Positions 39,701 through 52,639 of a DNA stretch of 64,000 nt are shown here, one piece after another. Position numbers and translations under genes: made by a program. The first letter of the stretch is position 1; each line of letters starts with the position of its first letter. The notes under the pieces were generated by a model, which was not told the DNA's origin, did no database searches, and worked only from the letters and a program-made list of their open reading frames with translations. The stretch lies in assembly GCA_914767715.1 (NCBI GenBank), contig OU612065.1, positions 2,914,001 to 2,978,000 of the forward strand, read 5' to 3'. This DNA comes from Membranipora membranacea. Taxonomy: Eukaryota; Bryozoa; Gymnolaemata; Cheilostomatida; Membraniporidae.

Positions 39701-39914
39701 TGCCCTAGCTGATACTATGATCACTGAGCGGCTGATTGATGACATATACAATCAAGTGAGAGTCTTTTCTCTTGCTGCCTACCTCTTTTGGGGTGTGTGG
39801 GCATTCTTTCAAGCCGAATATTCAGCTGTTGACTTTGATTACATAGCTTTTGCGCGCAGTCGACTTGGCGCTTATTATGAGAAAAAGGAGAAGTTCATAG
39901 CTCCTTATCTGTGA
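36719..39914 (+). CDS. Ethanolamine kinase, tandem copy A
   Basis: Three exons (36719..36886, 38056..38317, 39283..39914) encode 353 residues, close to metazoan ethanolamine kinases. The enzyme phosphorylates ethanolamine with ATP, the first cytosolic step of the CDP-ethanolamine route to phosphatidylethanolamine. Visible features are the N-lobe (FTAGITNKITGFYL, LLVRRYG), the Brenner catalytic motif THNDLLLEN and the metal-binding motif INFIDFEYG, followed by YLYFDIGNHFCEYAG and the C-terminal helix AAYLFWGVWAFFQAEYS. These support an ethanolamine rather than choline preference only by overall resemblance. Exon 1 ends in an unusual GTTGGC donor; using the nearby GTATAT instead would give an immediate stop. 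Intron 2 contains a hAT-like MITE. Copy B lies downstream in the same orientation. Confidence 0.92.
38709..38820. mobile_element. hAT-like MITE with 8-bp target duplication
   Basis: A 96-bp near-perfect hairpin (38717..38812) has ends CATGGGCCCCTGGGACTTAC. It is bounded by direct repeats ATCCGCTC at 38709..38716 and 38813..38820. Eight-base target duplications are characteristic of hAT superfamily insertions. It has no coding capacity. A related end fragment (CAAGTCCCAGGGCCCATG) lies at about 40543..40560. It sits in intron 2 of ethanolamine kinase copy A. Confidence 0.75.
39081..39134. repeat. Imperfect palindrome, CAATGAAC family
   Basis: TGCAATCAATGAACCCC is followed after a C/T-rich centre by GAGTTCATTGCTGCA. 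It lies in intron 2 of ethanolamine kinase copy A. Confidence 0.55.
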
Positions 39915-40578
39915 TCTTGTGTTAAGGAGTTAGCTTCCTTCTCCCGTTAAGTGAAGCCCTTGAACAGCGTCATGTTACTTGACTAGAAAATTTTCATGTA
40001 CCCCATTAATAATTTTAATATCAAAATTGTATATTGAGAGTAGGGATGGACTGAAACAGTCTTTAGTCATTTTCTCTGTTTTTTTTTTTCTAAATACTTT
40101 GCAAATGGTACTGATAAGCAACAAATGATCACAACTTACAGAATGTAAAACTATTTAATACCGTTGGTGCGAGATTTGGTGAACTAGCTGTACAATGTCT
40201 CGGGCACAAGATCATCTCTTTTGTTGCACAAAGAACATGAAGTCAAGCGAAGATATTTTTATTAATTTAGGTCTCGTACTGTGCAAAATGAAGCACCAAA
40301 GATGAATGTTTGGGAAATTTTTGACTTCTTAATTTTATCTCGGCTTGTACTTCCTATAATGCCTAGTACTTTATGTAATGAACTTGGCGGAAAGGGAATG
40401 CCTAGTTAAGTGATTGCTGGTAGTAGCATTTCATTATCAACCCCTTTTCCTTCTGGGGGAAGAGAAAGTAGGGGATAATTAAATACAACTACCAATTGGT
40501 TTTTGTGTGGTCGAAACTGGATATTGGCATAATATAGGCATGCAAGTCCCAGGGCCCATGTTTGCAAGCCGTTCAAGT

Positions 40579-41284
40579 TCAGCTGTTCAGCTGTTCGGAA
40601 TTCCCTCTAGTTAATTGGTCTTGTTTTGAATATAAAGAACCTGGAGCTACAGTGCACATCCGTATCAATGGATCAAAACACATATATTGCGCTGCAGGAA
40701 ATATATTGTGTGGCAGGCTTTGCTCGTTGTAGTTTTTGTGTGGTTTTTTGAAAATTTTTATAATTATCACTCCATGATATTTTGCAATGCCTACTACCTC
40801 CAGTTTGCTGTTGTTATGCCTGGCATGGTACACATCACAGAGTAAGGGTATTACAGAGACAGCGCAATTATCATGGCCCAAAATTTCCAAATTTTCAGGT
40901 GTAATATTTGTCTTTTTGTGATAGGAAACAGACACTGGGTTTGCTCAGAGAGAATGTTTGGCTGGACTCTCTGACTTTGAAAGTGTTAAAGAAAACTCCT
41001 TGGTTTTCACTATGATTTAGGTGTGACAGTAAATCTTGAATATCCCCTCCTTCTTTCATACCATAGCTTAAAGCAAGTTTTAGTGCTCGTATGGTGCCAG
41101 TTTTGTTATCAAATATGTTATGGGCAGGATTTGGCGCAATAAACAGTTTTCTAAGCGAAAAATTTGAGCCTATATCCAGAGTTGTATTCTCTCCATTTGG
41201 GTAACACATGTAGCATATGAATAGAGCTTTACCTGGAATCAACTCTCTTATTCCTTGCTGGAATACCATCAACTCTATTGACAA
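40579..41284 (-). pseudogene. Unidentified coding-like stretch in two frames
   Basis: Two long overlapping minus-strand frames (41284 to 40895, and 40935 to 40579) would join with a single frame change near 40930. The first contains PNPAHNIFDNKTGTIRALKL; the second contains EILGHDNCAVSVIPLLCDVY. I recognise no family. It could be a decayed gene, a transposon fragment, or two exons with a short intron, and neither frame has a convincing start. Confidence 0.3.
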
Positions 41285-42570
41285 CTCTTACGATTCAGCA
41301 TTTGCATTCAGGGATAAGGTTTTCTAATTTTCTGGGGTTTGAAAGGCGATTTATCTCAATTTAAGTGACAAAACCATAAAAAAACACCAGATAATTTGTC
41401 TACCAAACAGGTATAGAAATTGATTTAAATGAGTATCCGAATACTAAAATTATTTATTTGTTTTCAATGATGCAGATGTAGATTTAGATTCAAACAAAAA
41501 TATACTACGGTATTTGGTTTATAAAAAAAGCCCATTTACGTTCCGTTTTCCTATGCTGCGTTTGAGTGCCGGTCGGGGTAAGAGTTTTGGAGGGTGGTGC
41601 TCAAACTACGTTTGCCAAAGAGTATCATTAGCAACATCAGGCTCTGATTCGAGGTCAGAAAACTGTCTATTCAAGGGTAATATTTTTGTGTAACACAAAG
41701 ACTCAAACACGAAGACTGTAGAGATCATATTATGTGAGCAAGTAGTTATATTTGCGGTGAGAAGCTACCATAGATTGAGAGAATCTGGCTGTATGGTTTG
41801 GGATTCACCCCTAGCAGCAGCTCAAAAGTGGAGCACAAGAGGTCTTGTTTTTATTTCATGGTTGGATATTACAAGTTATGAATAGGGCCTATTTCACATC
41901 TTATGTCCTTCTTAACTACTTACTTACTTGTTAACCAGCTGTTTACCAGCTGGGCGGGACTCTAAATTTTAAACAATCTATTATTAATGTCTGATATGCC
42001 AATGAACTCCCTCCCTTGGCATAACGACATTAATAATAAAAAATTGCATTGGTTATGGTAAGTGATCACCAGCTAGAGGATGATAGATCACTGTTTTCTC
42101 TATTTTAGTATTAAGGCTGGAACGGGTTCACAGAACCGGGTCGGGTTTCCGGGTTTTGGCTATCTTTCAGGACCAGGCCAGGTCGGGTTTGAGTACGCTT
42201 GAAACAGAGCTACTGAACCTATTTGAATATTGAATTCATTCATACAAAGAATACACAACGTACCGCAGTCATAACTTATTACATGATAACCCCCATTCCC
42301 TGAGATATAAAAACTGTTATCGGCAAAGTTGCTGTTCTAGGCTCCCATATTGGATCTCAAGATCATTTTACATCGAAATGGATATTGCCATAGGATTTGG
42401 CATACTGCTATATTGAATATTAGTCAAATTCTAATAGCCAACATATATTACACTTTGGAGTTGCCCCACCACACATAAATGAAGGCAACTCCCATTTTTA
42501 CATGTAGTTGGAATACAGAGTTTTTTTGTGTGAGAATACAGTCTTGATTTCATAGGCAACCCTATAAATA

Positions 42571-42632
42571 CAGTGGCGTAGTGGCTAAAGTCCTGGACTG
42601 CTGAATACAACATTGCTGGTTTAAACCTAGGT
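42571..42632 (+). repeat. tRNA-like SINE head (decayed)
   Basis: An A-box-like GTGGCGTAGTGGCTAAAG and a B-box-like GGTTTAAACCT occur at tRNA spacing. The stems are not intact. Confidence 0.4.
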
Positions 42633-42744
42633 CCAGGCAAGGTTTTGTCCAGCTAATAGAAAGTCAAAACTAGTATATGCTAGTGCAAATGAACTGACTG
42701 ACGAGGCCTGAGTAAGCTTAAACCGTTCTAGCCTTATTTAGTAT

Positions 42745-42930
42745 ACGTGTTGAATACATCATTGGACAATTTGGGTAGCCTTCATTAACTATGTTAGCAG
42801 TACACCTTTTGGTATAACCTCTAACTCGGATCTATTGAGTGTTGACAGAACAAAAAGTGTAGCAGTTAACTATCGCTGTATGCTACTAGTCATGTAGCTT
42901 ACTCTTTATAGGAACAATTTAGCCTGTGCT
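42745..42930. repeat. Diverged dispersed repeat, copy 2
   Basis: Alignable with 33271..33465 over most of its length, with frame-breaking differences. It lies about 0.7 kb upstream of ethanolamine kinase copy B. Confidence 0.5.
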
Positions 42931-43626
42931 GACTAGCTTCTCAAAACGGAGGAACGAGAGAGAGGAGAGACATGGTGATCCAACCTGCTAAATTTCAACA
43001 CATCTTTTGCAAAATAAAAGGAACCTTACCTTAAAATTCATGACATAAAAACTGAAAGGACTGACAAAGTAGAATGCTTCGGGAAATAATCAAGTCAAAT
43101 TTTAAGTCGAATATACAGTGACAACACAACTACCACTGCCTAAAAGTGCTCTTGAATTCATTAGTAATTCACCCATGCACTCAAGAGGAGAGTGGAGACT
43201 TGTCTGTGGGTTCAGAAAAAAGTTATAGAAATACGTGCGAGACAGAACTTTAGCAGCACCACGAGTGGAGTAAGCTACATGACAGACAGGGAGACCTTCT
43301 CTTTGTAACCATATGACTGAGGCAGAATCATCACCAAGCACATCCACATCCTCTTCTGGAAGACACTGCCACAGTTACCTCCATCCCCATCATAAAGATA
43401 CCCAACAGAATAAACTGAACGCTGCCACTGTAGTGGAGTCCCCTTTCACCCAATGTACCCTGTTACATATGATTAGTTTCAAGTGTCCAAATGAACATGA
43501 GAATTGACAGGCGCCACAATACATGTCCTCCTAGACTCTCTTTGTATTTCCTGGTCGCTCAAAAAAATGTCGCACTGATGATTTTGTTTTCCCTTTGTTT
43601 TCCCGCTCAAATCATGTTTCTAGATA

Positions 43627-45807
43627 ATGGAAGCGTTGACGCTGCATTTGATTGTTAATGAAGATTTTGGAAACTTAGAATCTGTCATCACAAAACTTCA
43701 CCCAGACTGGACATGGCAGATGGTGAATAAAAAGATCTTCACTGCGGGAATGACTGATAGAATAACAGGATTCTACCTGAGTACTGATACTAAGGTTGGC
43801 TACAGTATACAAATATTTCTCTGTCTCCACACACGGCATACTCTAAAAAAATGATGTGAAATTATGTAAAAACAAGATGAAATATACAGTGTTCTTCAAA
43901 ACTGCTTTCAGAGATGTTTCCTCTCCATTTAGATAGTATCAATGAACTCCCTCCCAGGCTTCTCAACATAGGAAAACAGGTATGGCGTTAACTTGAGAAC
44001 AACATATGTGGAAATCAACATTGTTCAAAATTCTTTCAGATTCAGTGACTGCATCATTGAAGACTCATCGATTGAAAATTTGGGAAGTTATTTCCAGTCA
44101 TCAATTTTAGTCATCTGCACCAATTTTGTTGACTGATTTTTTGCAATTTTGTCAAGGATTTCATTACAAAAATTGACATAAATCAATTTTCAAACCCTTA
44201 TGTTTTGTAAAACCATGTCCCTCCCCTGTGCAGGTGATCACAATTTTCAACATACAAATGGTTCACCTGGTAAAGCCATTTTAACACTATTTTCACATGA
44301 TGGATTTAACTCATTTAAAGACAATTTAACAACGAGGAGTCCTTGTTGATTATTATTAACTTAATGAAGAGAAGACAACTTATAGAGAGCAGATTGAAAA
44401 GAAAGCATGTTACTACCATAAACATATATATATATATATATATATGTTTATGGTTGCTACCAATGATCTTGTTGCCAATGTCATATTTTCCTTTTGATCT
44501 ATGTTACAGTGGAGTGATATGCTACTTGTCAGACGTTACGGATACAATACAGAGCTAATCATTGATCGTAAATGTGAACAGCTCAATATGAGGATAGTAA
44601 ATGCCACAGGGTCAGGAGCACCCCTATATGCTATACTCTCTAATGCACTGGTCTATGGCTTCATTCCAGGCCAGACTACCGATGCTTCTTCCATTAGACT
44701 ACCTGAAATTAGTGAACTTGTTGCCAAAGAAATGGCGTATCTCCATAGTATTGACCTCTCCAAGTATCCAGGTTAGGCAAGAAATAACTCGTGGAGAATT
44801 CTTCATGAATTCATACCAACTGTGTCAATACGTGATAAGTGTTTTCACATGAAGAGAGCCCCTCATTTAGCTCATCATTTCAAGACTTGTATGTTCATAA
44901 TAGTTTTTCAAATATCTAATACTACTGTCCCTTATTATCTCAGAGTTACCTTGCTTCAATACAAGTTTTAAATTTCATAATGACCCAAAAACAGCATAGC
45001 AGACGAAAAAAATGTCACAAGCTGTTACGTACACAATCCAAGAATAGCGAATTTCCAACTTTTTTTCTATTTACAAAAAATAGAGCATAATGCACTTCGT
45101 CTTCTTTGTATACCTATGGATACCTTGAGTGATTGAAAAATAACCTTAGCTGTGACAGTTTTAACTCTTGGTTTAAAATGATTTTAGAATTACCTACAAC
45201 AGAGCCACTGTTGTTCCGGAAAATAGAATGCTTCACTGAGAAAATCCCAGATACGCTGACTGATCCTAAAAAGTGGAAGACTTGGGAAACATTCGGCTGG
45301 TCATTAGATGGAATATGTGCTGAGATTAAATTCATTGAAAGCCTGGTACACCAACATTTTCCATCGACACCATGCGGCTTCACTCACAATGATTTACTTC
45401 TGGGAAATTTAGTGTATAATAGGGAAAAGGGCACTGTTTATTTTATCGATTTTGAATACGGGGGCTACAGTTATCTGTATTTTGATATTGGTTATCACTT
45501 TTGTGAGTATGCTGGAGTTGGCGATAAGGACCACAGCAGATATCCCGATGAGACTTATCAGAAGCAGTGGCTGGAAATCTACCTAAGAGAATATCACAAG
45601 CTCAATGCAACTATGATCACTGAGCAGCTGATTGATGACATATACAATCAAGTGAGAGTCTTTTCTCTTGCTGCCTACCTCTTTTGGGGTGTGTGGGCAC
45701 TCTTTCAAGCCGAATATTCAGCTGACTTTGATTTCGTGGAATGTTCACACAGGCAACTTGGTGCTTATTACGAGAATAAGGAGAAGTTCATAGCTCATTA
45801 TCTGTAA
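43627..45807 (+). CDS. Ethanolamine kinase, tandem copy B
   Basis: Three exons (43627..43794, 44510..44771, 45188..45807) encode 349 residues with the same exon boundaries and phases as copy A. Catalytic motifs are intact: THNDLLLGN (N retained at the metal-binding position), YFIDFEYGGYSYLYFDIG and LFWGVWALFQAEYS. The role is the same as copy A: ATP-dependent phosphorylation of ethanolamine in the cytosol. Exon 1 again ends at AAG|GTTGGC, and the exon 2 donor has changed to GTTAGG from GTAAGG in copy A, so splicing may be weaker. Exon 2 differs from copy A at only 2 of 262 bases, far less than exons 1 and 3. Nothing shows that this copy is dead. Confidence 0.9.
44414..44462. repeat. (AT)n microsatellite inside an inverted repeat
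   Basis: ACCATAAACATATAT leads into about 11 AT units and is followed by ATATATGTTTATGGTTGCTACC, so the whole segment can form a hairpin. It lies in intron 1 of ethanolamine kinase copy B. Confidence 0.75.
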
Positions 45808-48131
45808 TCTCAAGTTGGAGAGGTAGTCTTCTCTTCTTGTTCCAAATGGATTTTGGACATCGCGCACATAAATTATCTTTCTAGAAACATCGTAATACTT
45901 TTAATTTGATTTCTTATAATTTTATATTGAATTTTTTTAGCACGGACCAATCCATGTTCGAGTTCTTTTTTCATATTTCTGTCTTTGCAACTTAGAATGA
46001 CAAGGAATGAAAGATTTCACTGACAGGAGGTAAAATTACTTAATTTTATTTGAAGCAAGATCTTACTTTGAGCACTTAAATTAGGGAAGTAAAACTCATT
46101 TTTACAATTTGTAAATTCCTTTCTGGCTGATAGGCAGCAAACTGATATACAATAGTCAGTCTAATGCTGTGATATTGAATGTCCTAAGGGCCGGTGTGCT
46201 GTCACTCGTTTTATTTTCTACATACCTGTTCAAAATGGCACAGATTTAAAAGAGTTTTAGATTTTAAAGATGATGTTTCATTTTACTTTGATGCAGCAAG
46301 GAGTCTAAGCAAAGAATCGTTGACCGTGTTGCTGATATTGGCGTTTCATTATCAATAATCTAGGTTGTGGTTGATAATAAAATGCCAATACCAGTGACCC
46401 TGGTTAAGTTTGAGCATTTTTACTATCAAAAGACTAAAGCCTTTTTTTATAATCAGGCAGCTATAATACTGCTACTAGTTTTGCAGTGAAAAATCTCTGG
46501 AGTTGCGCTCTTTGAAGTGAGAAGCAGACAACTCAACTGCAAAAGTGTGTAAAACCAGGGAGTTGGAACATAATATCCCAAACAACACATAAACACTACA
46601 CCTAGGCAGTCTTGGGTTATTATGTTTATATTATTTTGTAAATAAATCAGCAATTTTTTCAACTCGTATTGTGTATTCAAATTTACTTAAATGAGTCTCT
46701 CGACTATTTGACAAATGGATTACTTGACTTCAAATAAGGTATTTTGTCTGATCGCTGATATCCAAACAATTTTCTCTTTTTCAGCTTGTTCCATCAAGTT
46801 TGAATCATTGCAGCTCTACATTTGTTACCACTCCCAATGTTGAGTAGTTACTTCACTGTTTATTTATACCAAGTAGTTGCACCAATAGTTACAACTCACC
46901 CTGATTTGACCTCGCTATGTCGGACTACCTGTTCAAGCTACAAACCTCCTAACATCCTCAATAGATTGTCTCAACTCTTTCAATGGCATCATCAAAGTAA
47001 AAAAATTGGATCATTTCAAACAAAATCAGTTAAATTATCCAAACTATGTAAACATCATTTCAATATCATGAACTAGAAGTATATTTAGGACTATATCATG
47101 TGAAACCTTTGGAAGAAAGAATTGTTGATGATAATACAGTTTCATTATTTGGCAGAACACAGCTTCAACAGGTGAAAGCTGCAGATATCTAGAAAGCATA
47201 TATATAATCATGATCAAACCATTCTTCCTGACCTGTCCCTGCTTCAACCACTGTAACCGAAGCTGACTCAGTCTGGGTCGGGATCAGCATCGATTCGGAC
47301 ACATCACCTAGGGCTGATTACGGACAGCCCAGATCTTTGCGTACCTTGGCTATAAATTATCGCTGTCAGGTTTCTAAATGACCGCTTTTGAATTTGTTGC
47401 TTAGCCACATTATCAATCTTATACAAATTTTGGCTCTAATCTCACTCAGATGAAAAGATAACTCCAAACTATTGAATATGTGAAAAGAACCTGGCTTGCT
47501 CTTACCTTCCATCCTGCGTTTTCTTTGCAACATCACCTACATATTTCATATTTTGCCACAACACAGGCATACATTTCATCTCATTTGAAGATTTCTCTGT
47601 TTGATGACCATTTCACAAATTTCCAGTATATCAGGGGTTCTTCTACTACTGTATGTGTGACAGAGCTTATTAAGAAAAAAATATTCCAGTTGTCGACTGT
47701 ATCAACTGGCAAACATGTGGCTACAGCAGCAACTAATAAAGACCCTATTACAAAGGTACATGTATATCTGTAAGGGCAGTCTCTCACTGTGGTCAGGATA
47801 CAAGATGCATGATCTGACACAGTCATCGACAGCCAAAAGAACTTATCTGCTGCACATACAGAAATGGTCAAATTTTCAGCGGGATGGGTAATATTTACTA
47901 AGAGATTCTGTTATCAAAATAAAATAAGACAAAATATTGGCACTTAGTCAAATAGTGCGGCACTTAATGTGTATAAAGCATTGAGAAGGAAAATATATGC
48001 GACACACTCAGGCCTCCACTTTAAAGTGATTGGCCGCTGATTCTTTGCTCTGTAATACTATCCAGTAAGAAATGAGTATGTCCCTCAGAAAAAATTGCTA
48101 AATTGTTTCTTTGATATGTTGATATGGTTGA
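45808..48131. other. Convergent 3' spacer
   Basis: About 2.3 kb between the stops of ethanolamine kinase B (plus) and the Wnt gene (minus). A degenerate relative of the 117-bp palindrome lies at about 46343..46387 (GTTTCATTATCAA and TTGATAATAAAATGCCAAT). I see no gene. Confidence 0.5.
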
Positions 48132-51100
48132 TCATTTGCAACTATATATCTCAACGTTTTCTCTGCATTCTTTGCATGTCACATGGCAACACCAGTGGAA
48201 TTTACAATCACACTGCCATGTCCGCGTGTGTTCATGTGTGTTGTATCCCCTACCACAACACAGTACATTACAACCATCAGCTTCCATTGAAGTCTTATTA
48301 CAAAGTCTGTCATGAGTGCCCAATGATCCTGACTCTATATCATAGTCACAGTAACTGGGCGAATCGTCCAGGAAGACGAGATCTCCCTTACGGGGCCTCG
48401 CCTCCTCACTGTCCCTGCGAGCTCGGTATAACTTTAACAGTTGTCTGTGCTTCATAAGCTGTACAGGCTGTACCTTCTTTGCTCTTTCGTATCTTTTCAT
48501 TAATTTGTCTCCGACTTTTCTAAAAGCTGGTAGTCTCATCCAGCAGGTCTTGATGGCACAAGATCCTGATGGACCATGACACTTGCATTCTATCTCCACT
48601 AATTTTCGCAGCAACTAAAAATGCAAACATCCAAAGTAATTTGTGCGAGTGACGATTTATAAAACAAAGAATTGGTAAATAAGTAAGCCAGGTACCGTCT
48701 GTAGCTATCATTCTATAGCTTGTGCTTGATTGTATGCAGAGCCAAAATAAAGATTCCAATTATTGATACCAAATTGTTGATCTCAATTTATTGAAACTCA
48801 TGGCTGTAAGAGACACTGGTAGATGGTGACATACTTCCACTGTACTGTACAGATATATCAGGTAGGCACTAACCTTTCGTCCAGCTCTATTATTGTGTAG
48901 ATTCATGAGTGACCTCGGCTGCTGGTCTATTTCTGCTGCATCAACAAAGACTTTAGCAAACTGTATACCATAATCAATATCTGCTGAGCATCCTCCCCAC
49001 TGCCACCCGTCGTCTGACCACTCGCCCGCCTGCTTAGTTTTATCACATCCACATCCTTTCAGGTTTCCACCACTGCAAGCTTGTGTGATGGCATGGGCGA
49101 CTCCTGCCGATTTTATAGATAAGGCAAACCCAGCTTCTCGACTACCTGAAATGTCCAACATAAAATACTTTTGCGAACTTTTCCTGCGCGAAAATCTATC
49201 TTGGGTAATAATAATTTAATTTGATTTGAAAATCCAGGGAATTGGTTAAGTTTTCTTTCATCACTTTACTAAGTAAGGTGCCATTTTCTCAAGAGCAAAA
49301 AAATTGGGTTTTTGCCTGGACTCTTATTCATCGACCACACAGCTGTATAGAACTGAGAAGCAAGCAATTTTTTTGTGGGGTGGTATATATCCACCCTAAA
49401 CATGATGTTTACAGTACAAATCCATAAGTCTAGCCGTACTGACACTTTTGCTGACACAGTAAATAGTATGATAATTATGTGTGATGTCTAATTAAGAAAA
49501 TCAGGTGTTATTTTGTAATTACTCCTTTCTTTTATAAAGTTAATCATTCTAAATGCTTGGAATCCCTGGGCAAACCAAAAATGAGTTCAGACTAACCAAA
49601 CAAATTGTGATAACCTTTGATATTATTTTTAGCAATTTAGTAGGTCTATGCAGATAAAAATCTCAAATTTTATTGGGATTATCATTGGCAAAAAATTTGT
49701 TTGTTGATCAGCACTGGAGAAGAAGTGTTAGTCATCTTAGATTGATTAGCGGATGTGTAAACCAAGATTTTTTGGTGCATTTGATGACAACCCTGCTCAA
49801 ATCTTTTGTGAAAAGCCATAAAATAAATTCACAACAACACTGGTGTCTTGAGAACTGATTCAACTTGAGACTCCAAAATGCAGTTTATGACAGGATATCA
49901 ACACGATAGTGCCATTATATGCAGGTTTCAATTACGATCTTTCAGCTAGGTGTTATATTTCCCACTCCATTCAACAACTATAAACTGCATTGTATCACCT
50001 CAAGCTATTGAAAACAGCACACAATTGCTTGTAACTTGAATAACACAGATATTGCTGTTTTGTTTTGTCTAAAGCCATGGGACTGCAGGAGTAAAGTTTT
50101 GATTGACTGCTTGTCAACCTGAACCCAGACCAGCTGACTAAACTTCAAAGTTAACGTGTTGAAATTTGGAGCTCAATCCAAGAAAGAGTTAATATATTAT
50201 TTGCTTCGACAGCCGCACATAATTTCTGTTTATGATAGCTCAAGTTGCCCAATTATGATTTGAATTTGTTATGAAAAACATCAAAATAACAATTCAGAAT
50301 AATCGCTCCCCTCTGTCTACCAATTATACAGGTATAAATGGTATCCATAAAACAACAAGGATTACAAAAAATTGATTGTTACATCACTATCATGTTATGG
50401 TATGTACGTTCTATGTTCACTCTAATAATTCACTTTTACCATATTTAACCTACAATGGTGCTATGGTACGTCTGTCTTAATCATAAAGTGAACTACATCC
50501 AATCCTTTACAAGCTGCAGACTGTTAAGAGGGCATCCTCTGATCTTTTAGCATGATGTGTCGTATTATGAAGTACCAAAAAAATGATAATAGCAATGGCA
50601 TCTTGTACTCACCCTTTGATTTAAAACTTCTATTTAGAAATAAATGACTACGAAGATCACAGTCAGCCCAACACTGATACATAGATTTCAACAACGATTC
50701 CTCAAGCTCAGAACTCACAAATATTTAATTTAGAATTTTTCGGATTTTATCCGGTTTTCCCTGACACACAAGGTACCTTATTTTAAACCCAGACAGTAAT
50801 CATTAAAAATGATTATAATTTATTGACAACAGCTAATAGTCAGACCGATTGTCTTGAGCATCATTTTCTTACCATCATTTGTGTCAAAATTTCTAACTAG
50901 CCAAGTGAAAGAGAATAAATATTGTGTATCAAATTCAACTTAGTAAAATTGAAAGGCTGCAATAAGGTTGAATTGAAAACTATAGATGGGTATAAATGAG
51001 TCAGATTGTTGGTAGAATGATAAAAATTGGACTAAATAACACTGTATTTTGCATGAAAGGTACTGCAGGATAATGTAAAGCTAACAGATATAGGATGAAT

Positions 51101-52639
51101 AAAGTACCACAACCGGCACTGCAGCGGAGAGACACAAATTCCAAAGCTTTTGTCTGAATAAATCAGTGCAAGTTCCTTTATGGAACAAAATGAGTTTACA
51201 GATTCAATCTATATTACCTACCCAAACAATGTTGTTCTCGATTACTGATTACTGATAATCCAAAGCTCTGCATATCACAGTTTAATATTACACAATCAGT
51301 ATCAATTCTCTTTGATTGTCAAATTATCTGAAAATCTACATGTACTTCCAATAATGGTCGGATAAAATATCATCTTATTGTGCTGGTATTGATTGCCAAA
51401 AAATCAATGATATGACATATCTGTGGGTACAACAATGCCAGATCATACGATGGTATCACATTTTTTTTACCACGTTATTGGAACAATTTTCATCCTATCA
51501 TTTTTGTGTTGATGAGTGATGTTGATAAAGAATTGATTCATTTGAGCAAGGAGTAAGGAGCAAGGAGCAAAGACTTTGAGATTTAGGACAATTCAAGATA
51601 AAACGAGAAATAACAATGATGTTCTATTCATTTTCCTTTCGGCTTCTGCTTCTTTTTCTTGTTTCTTTTTTTTTCTGGCACTGAGTGCAAGCAATTTCGA
51701 ATGAGATTGACATTGGCTGCCAATAAAAGTATATATTACAATACAATGGAAATGATAAAGTACATATCATGAATGCAGCTTAAAAAATGTCTGCTTTCCC
51801 TCCAAGTGAATATACATTATCATTTAACTTGGTATACTCACCAGTTTTGAGGTCCTTGCCCAACTCCAGGCTACTGGTGTTCTCAGATAAAGAGCAATTC
51901 CATCTCATATTTTTGAATTGCCACTGACACTCAGTGAGTGCACGTTCTGCTCCCTGCCCAATGGATACCATCGTATCAGGGCGGGTGTGGCAGATTGCAC
52001 GCTGCTTGTTTACTAATCCTGGTATATTGTTACATATTACGTTTGCACCGAGTGTTACCACTGACGAATAAACTCTGAAATAAACCAGATTATGATAAAG
52101 AGCCATCGTACCAGTAAATACTTGCCAGTTTTTACAACGCTGTAGGGTCTAAGTTTGGTAAAATCAATTCATGTTTTCATTGCTGGGGTAATATCTTCTA
52201 TTTTTTATCAAAAAGTATTAAAATGACAAACAGCATGGCAAGGATGACAAAAATAAAATTTCATACCTTTAGTAAAATGAATACTTACATGAAAATAAAA
52301 ACTCGCTTTAAACTTCTGGACATTTTAAATGCAAACTCCAGTGAACAAACAGCCTTATGAAAAATTATTTTCCCATTTCAGGTCACTAGCTGCTAGTGTA
52401 GAATATACATATGCTGAATAAGCTGACACACGGCATAAAGCACACTTTATACCCAAACAGCCACACTTGTCAATGAAATTTTGTGGGCAATTAATTCAAT
52501 CAGATATGAAAAATGGAGTGAGAAATCTGAGTCTTTAAGTGCTGTAGCCTACTTACGAAATTTGGTTGGAGGAAGTCAACAGTAAAACCAGCGTATAAGC
52601 AATTAAAAGTGCCCTATCGATTTTAAGGGTGGTCGCCAT
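48132..52639 (-). CDS. Wnt: Wnt ligand, Wnt2/5/7 group
   Basis: Four exons (52557..52639, 51842..52074, 48874..49145, 48132..48614) encode 356 residues, the usual Wnt size. Exon 1 encodes a signal peptide ([16 protein letters not shown]). The secreted, cysteine-rich glycoprotein binds Frizzled receptors. Hallmarks visible: the [16 protein letters not shown] start, [49 protein letters not shown], and the palmitoleoylated-serine loop [16 protein letters not shown]. The C-terminal cysteine domain is complete, with [15 protein letters not shown] and final YSCK. The N-terminal stretch is closest in memory to Wnt7 and Wnt2, so the subfamily is not settled. Intron 2 is about 2.7 kb and contains a small CAAGGAG repeat at 51546. 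The exon 3 donor is GTTAGT. The gene is divergent from the bHLH gene. Confidence 0.94.

Larger units (their letters stand above)
39915..43626. other. Spacer between the two ethanolamine kinase genes
   Basis: About 3.7 kb. It holds MITE fragments (40428, 40543), a possible broken coding stretch on the minus strand (40579..41284), a small CAATGAACTCC hairpin (41998), a tRNA-like head (42571) and dispersed repeat copy 2 (42745). An 81-codon minus-strand frame at 43102..43347 has no recognisable features. The last ~150 bp resemble the flank upstream of copy A. Confidence 0.55.
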
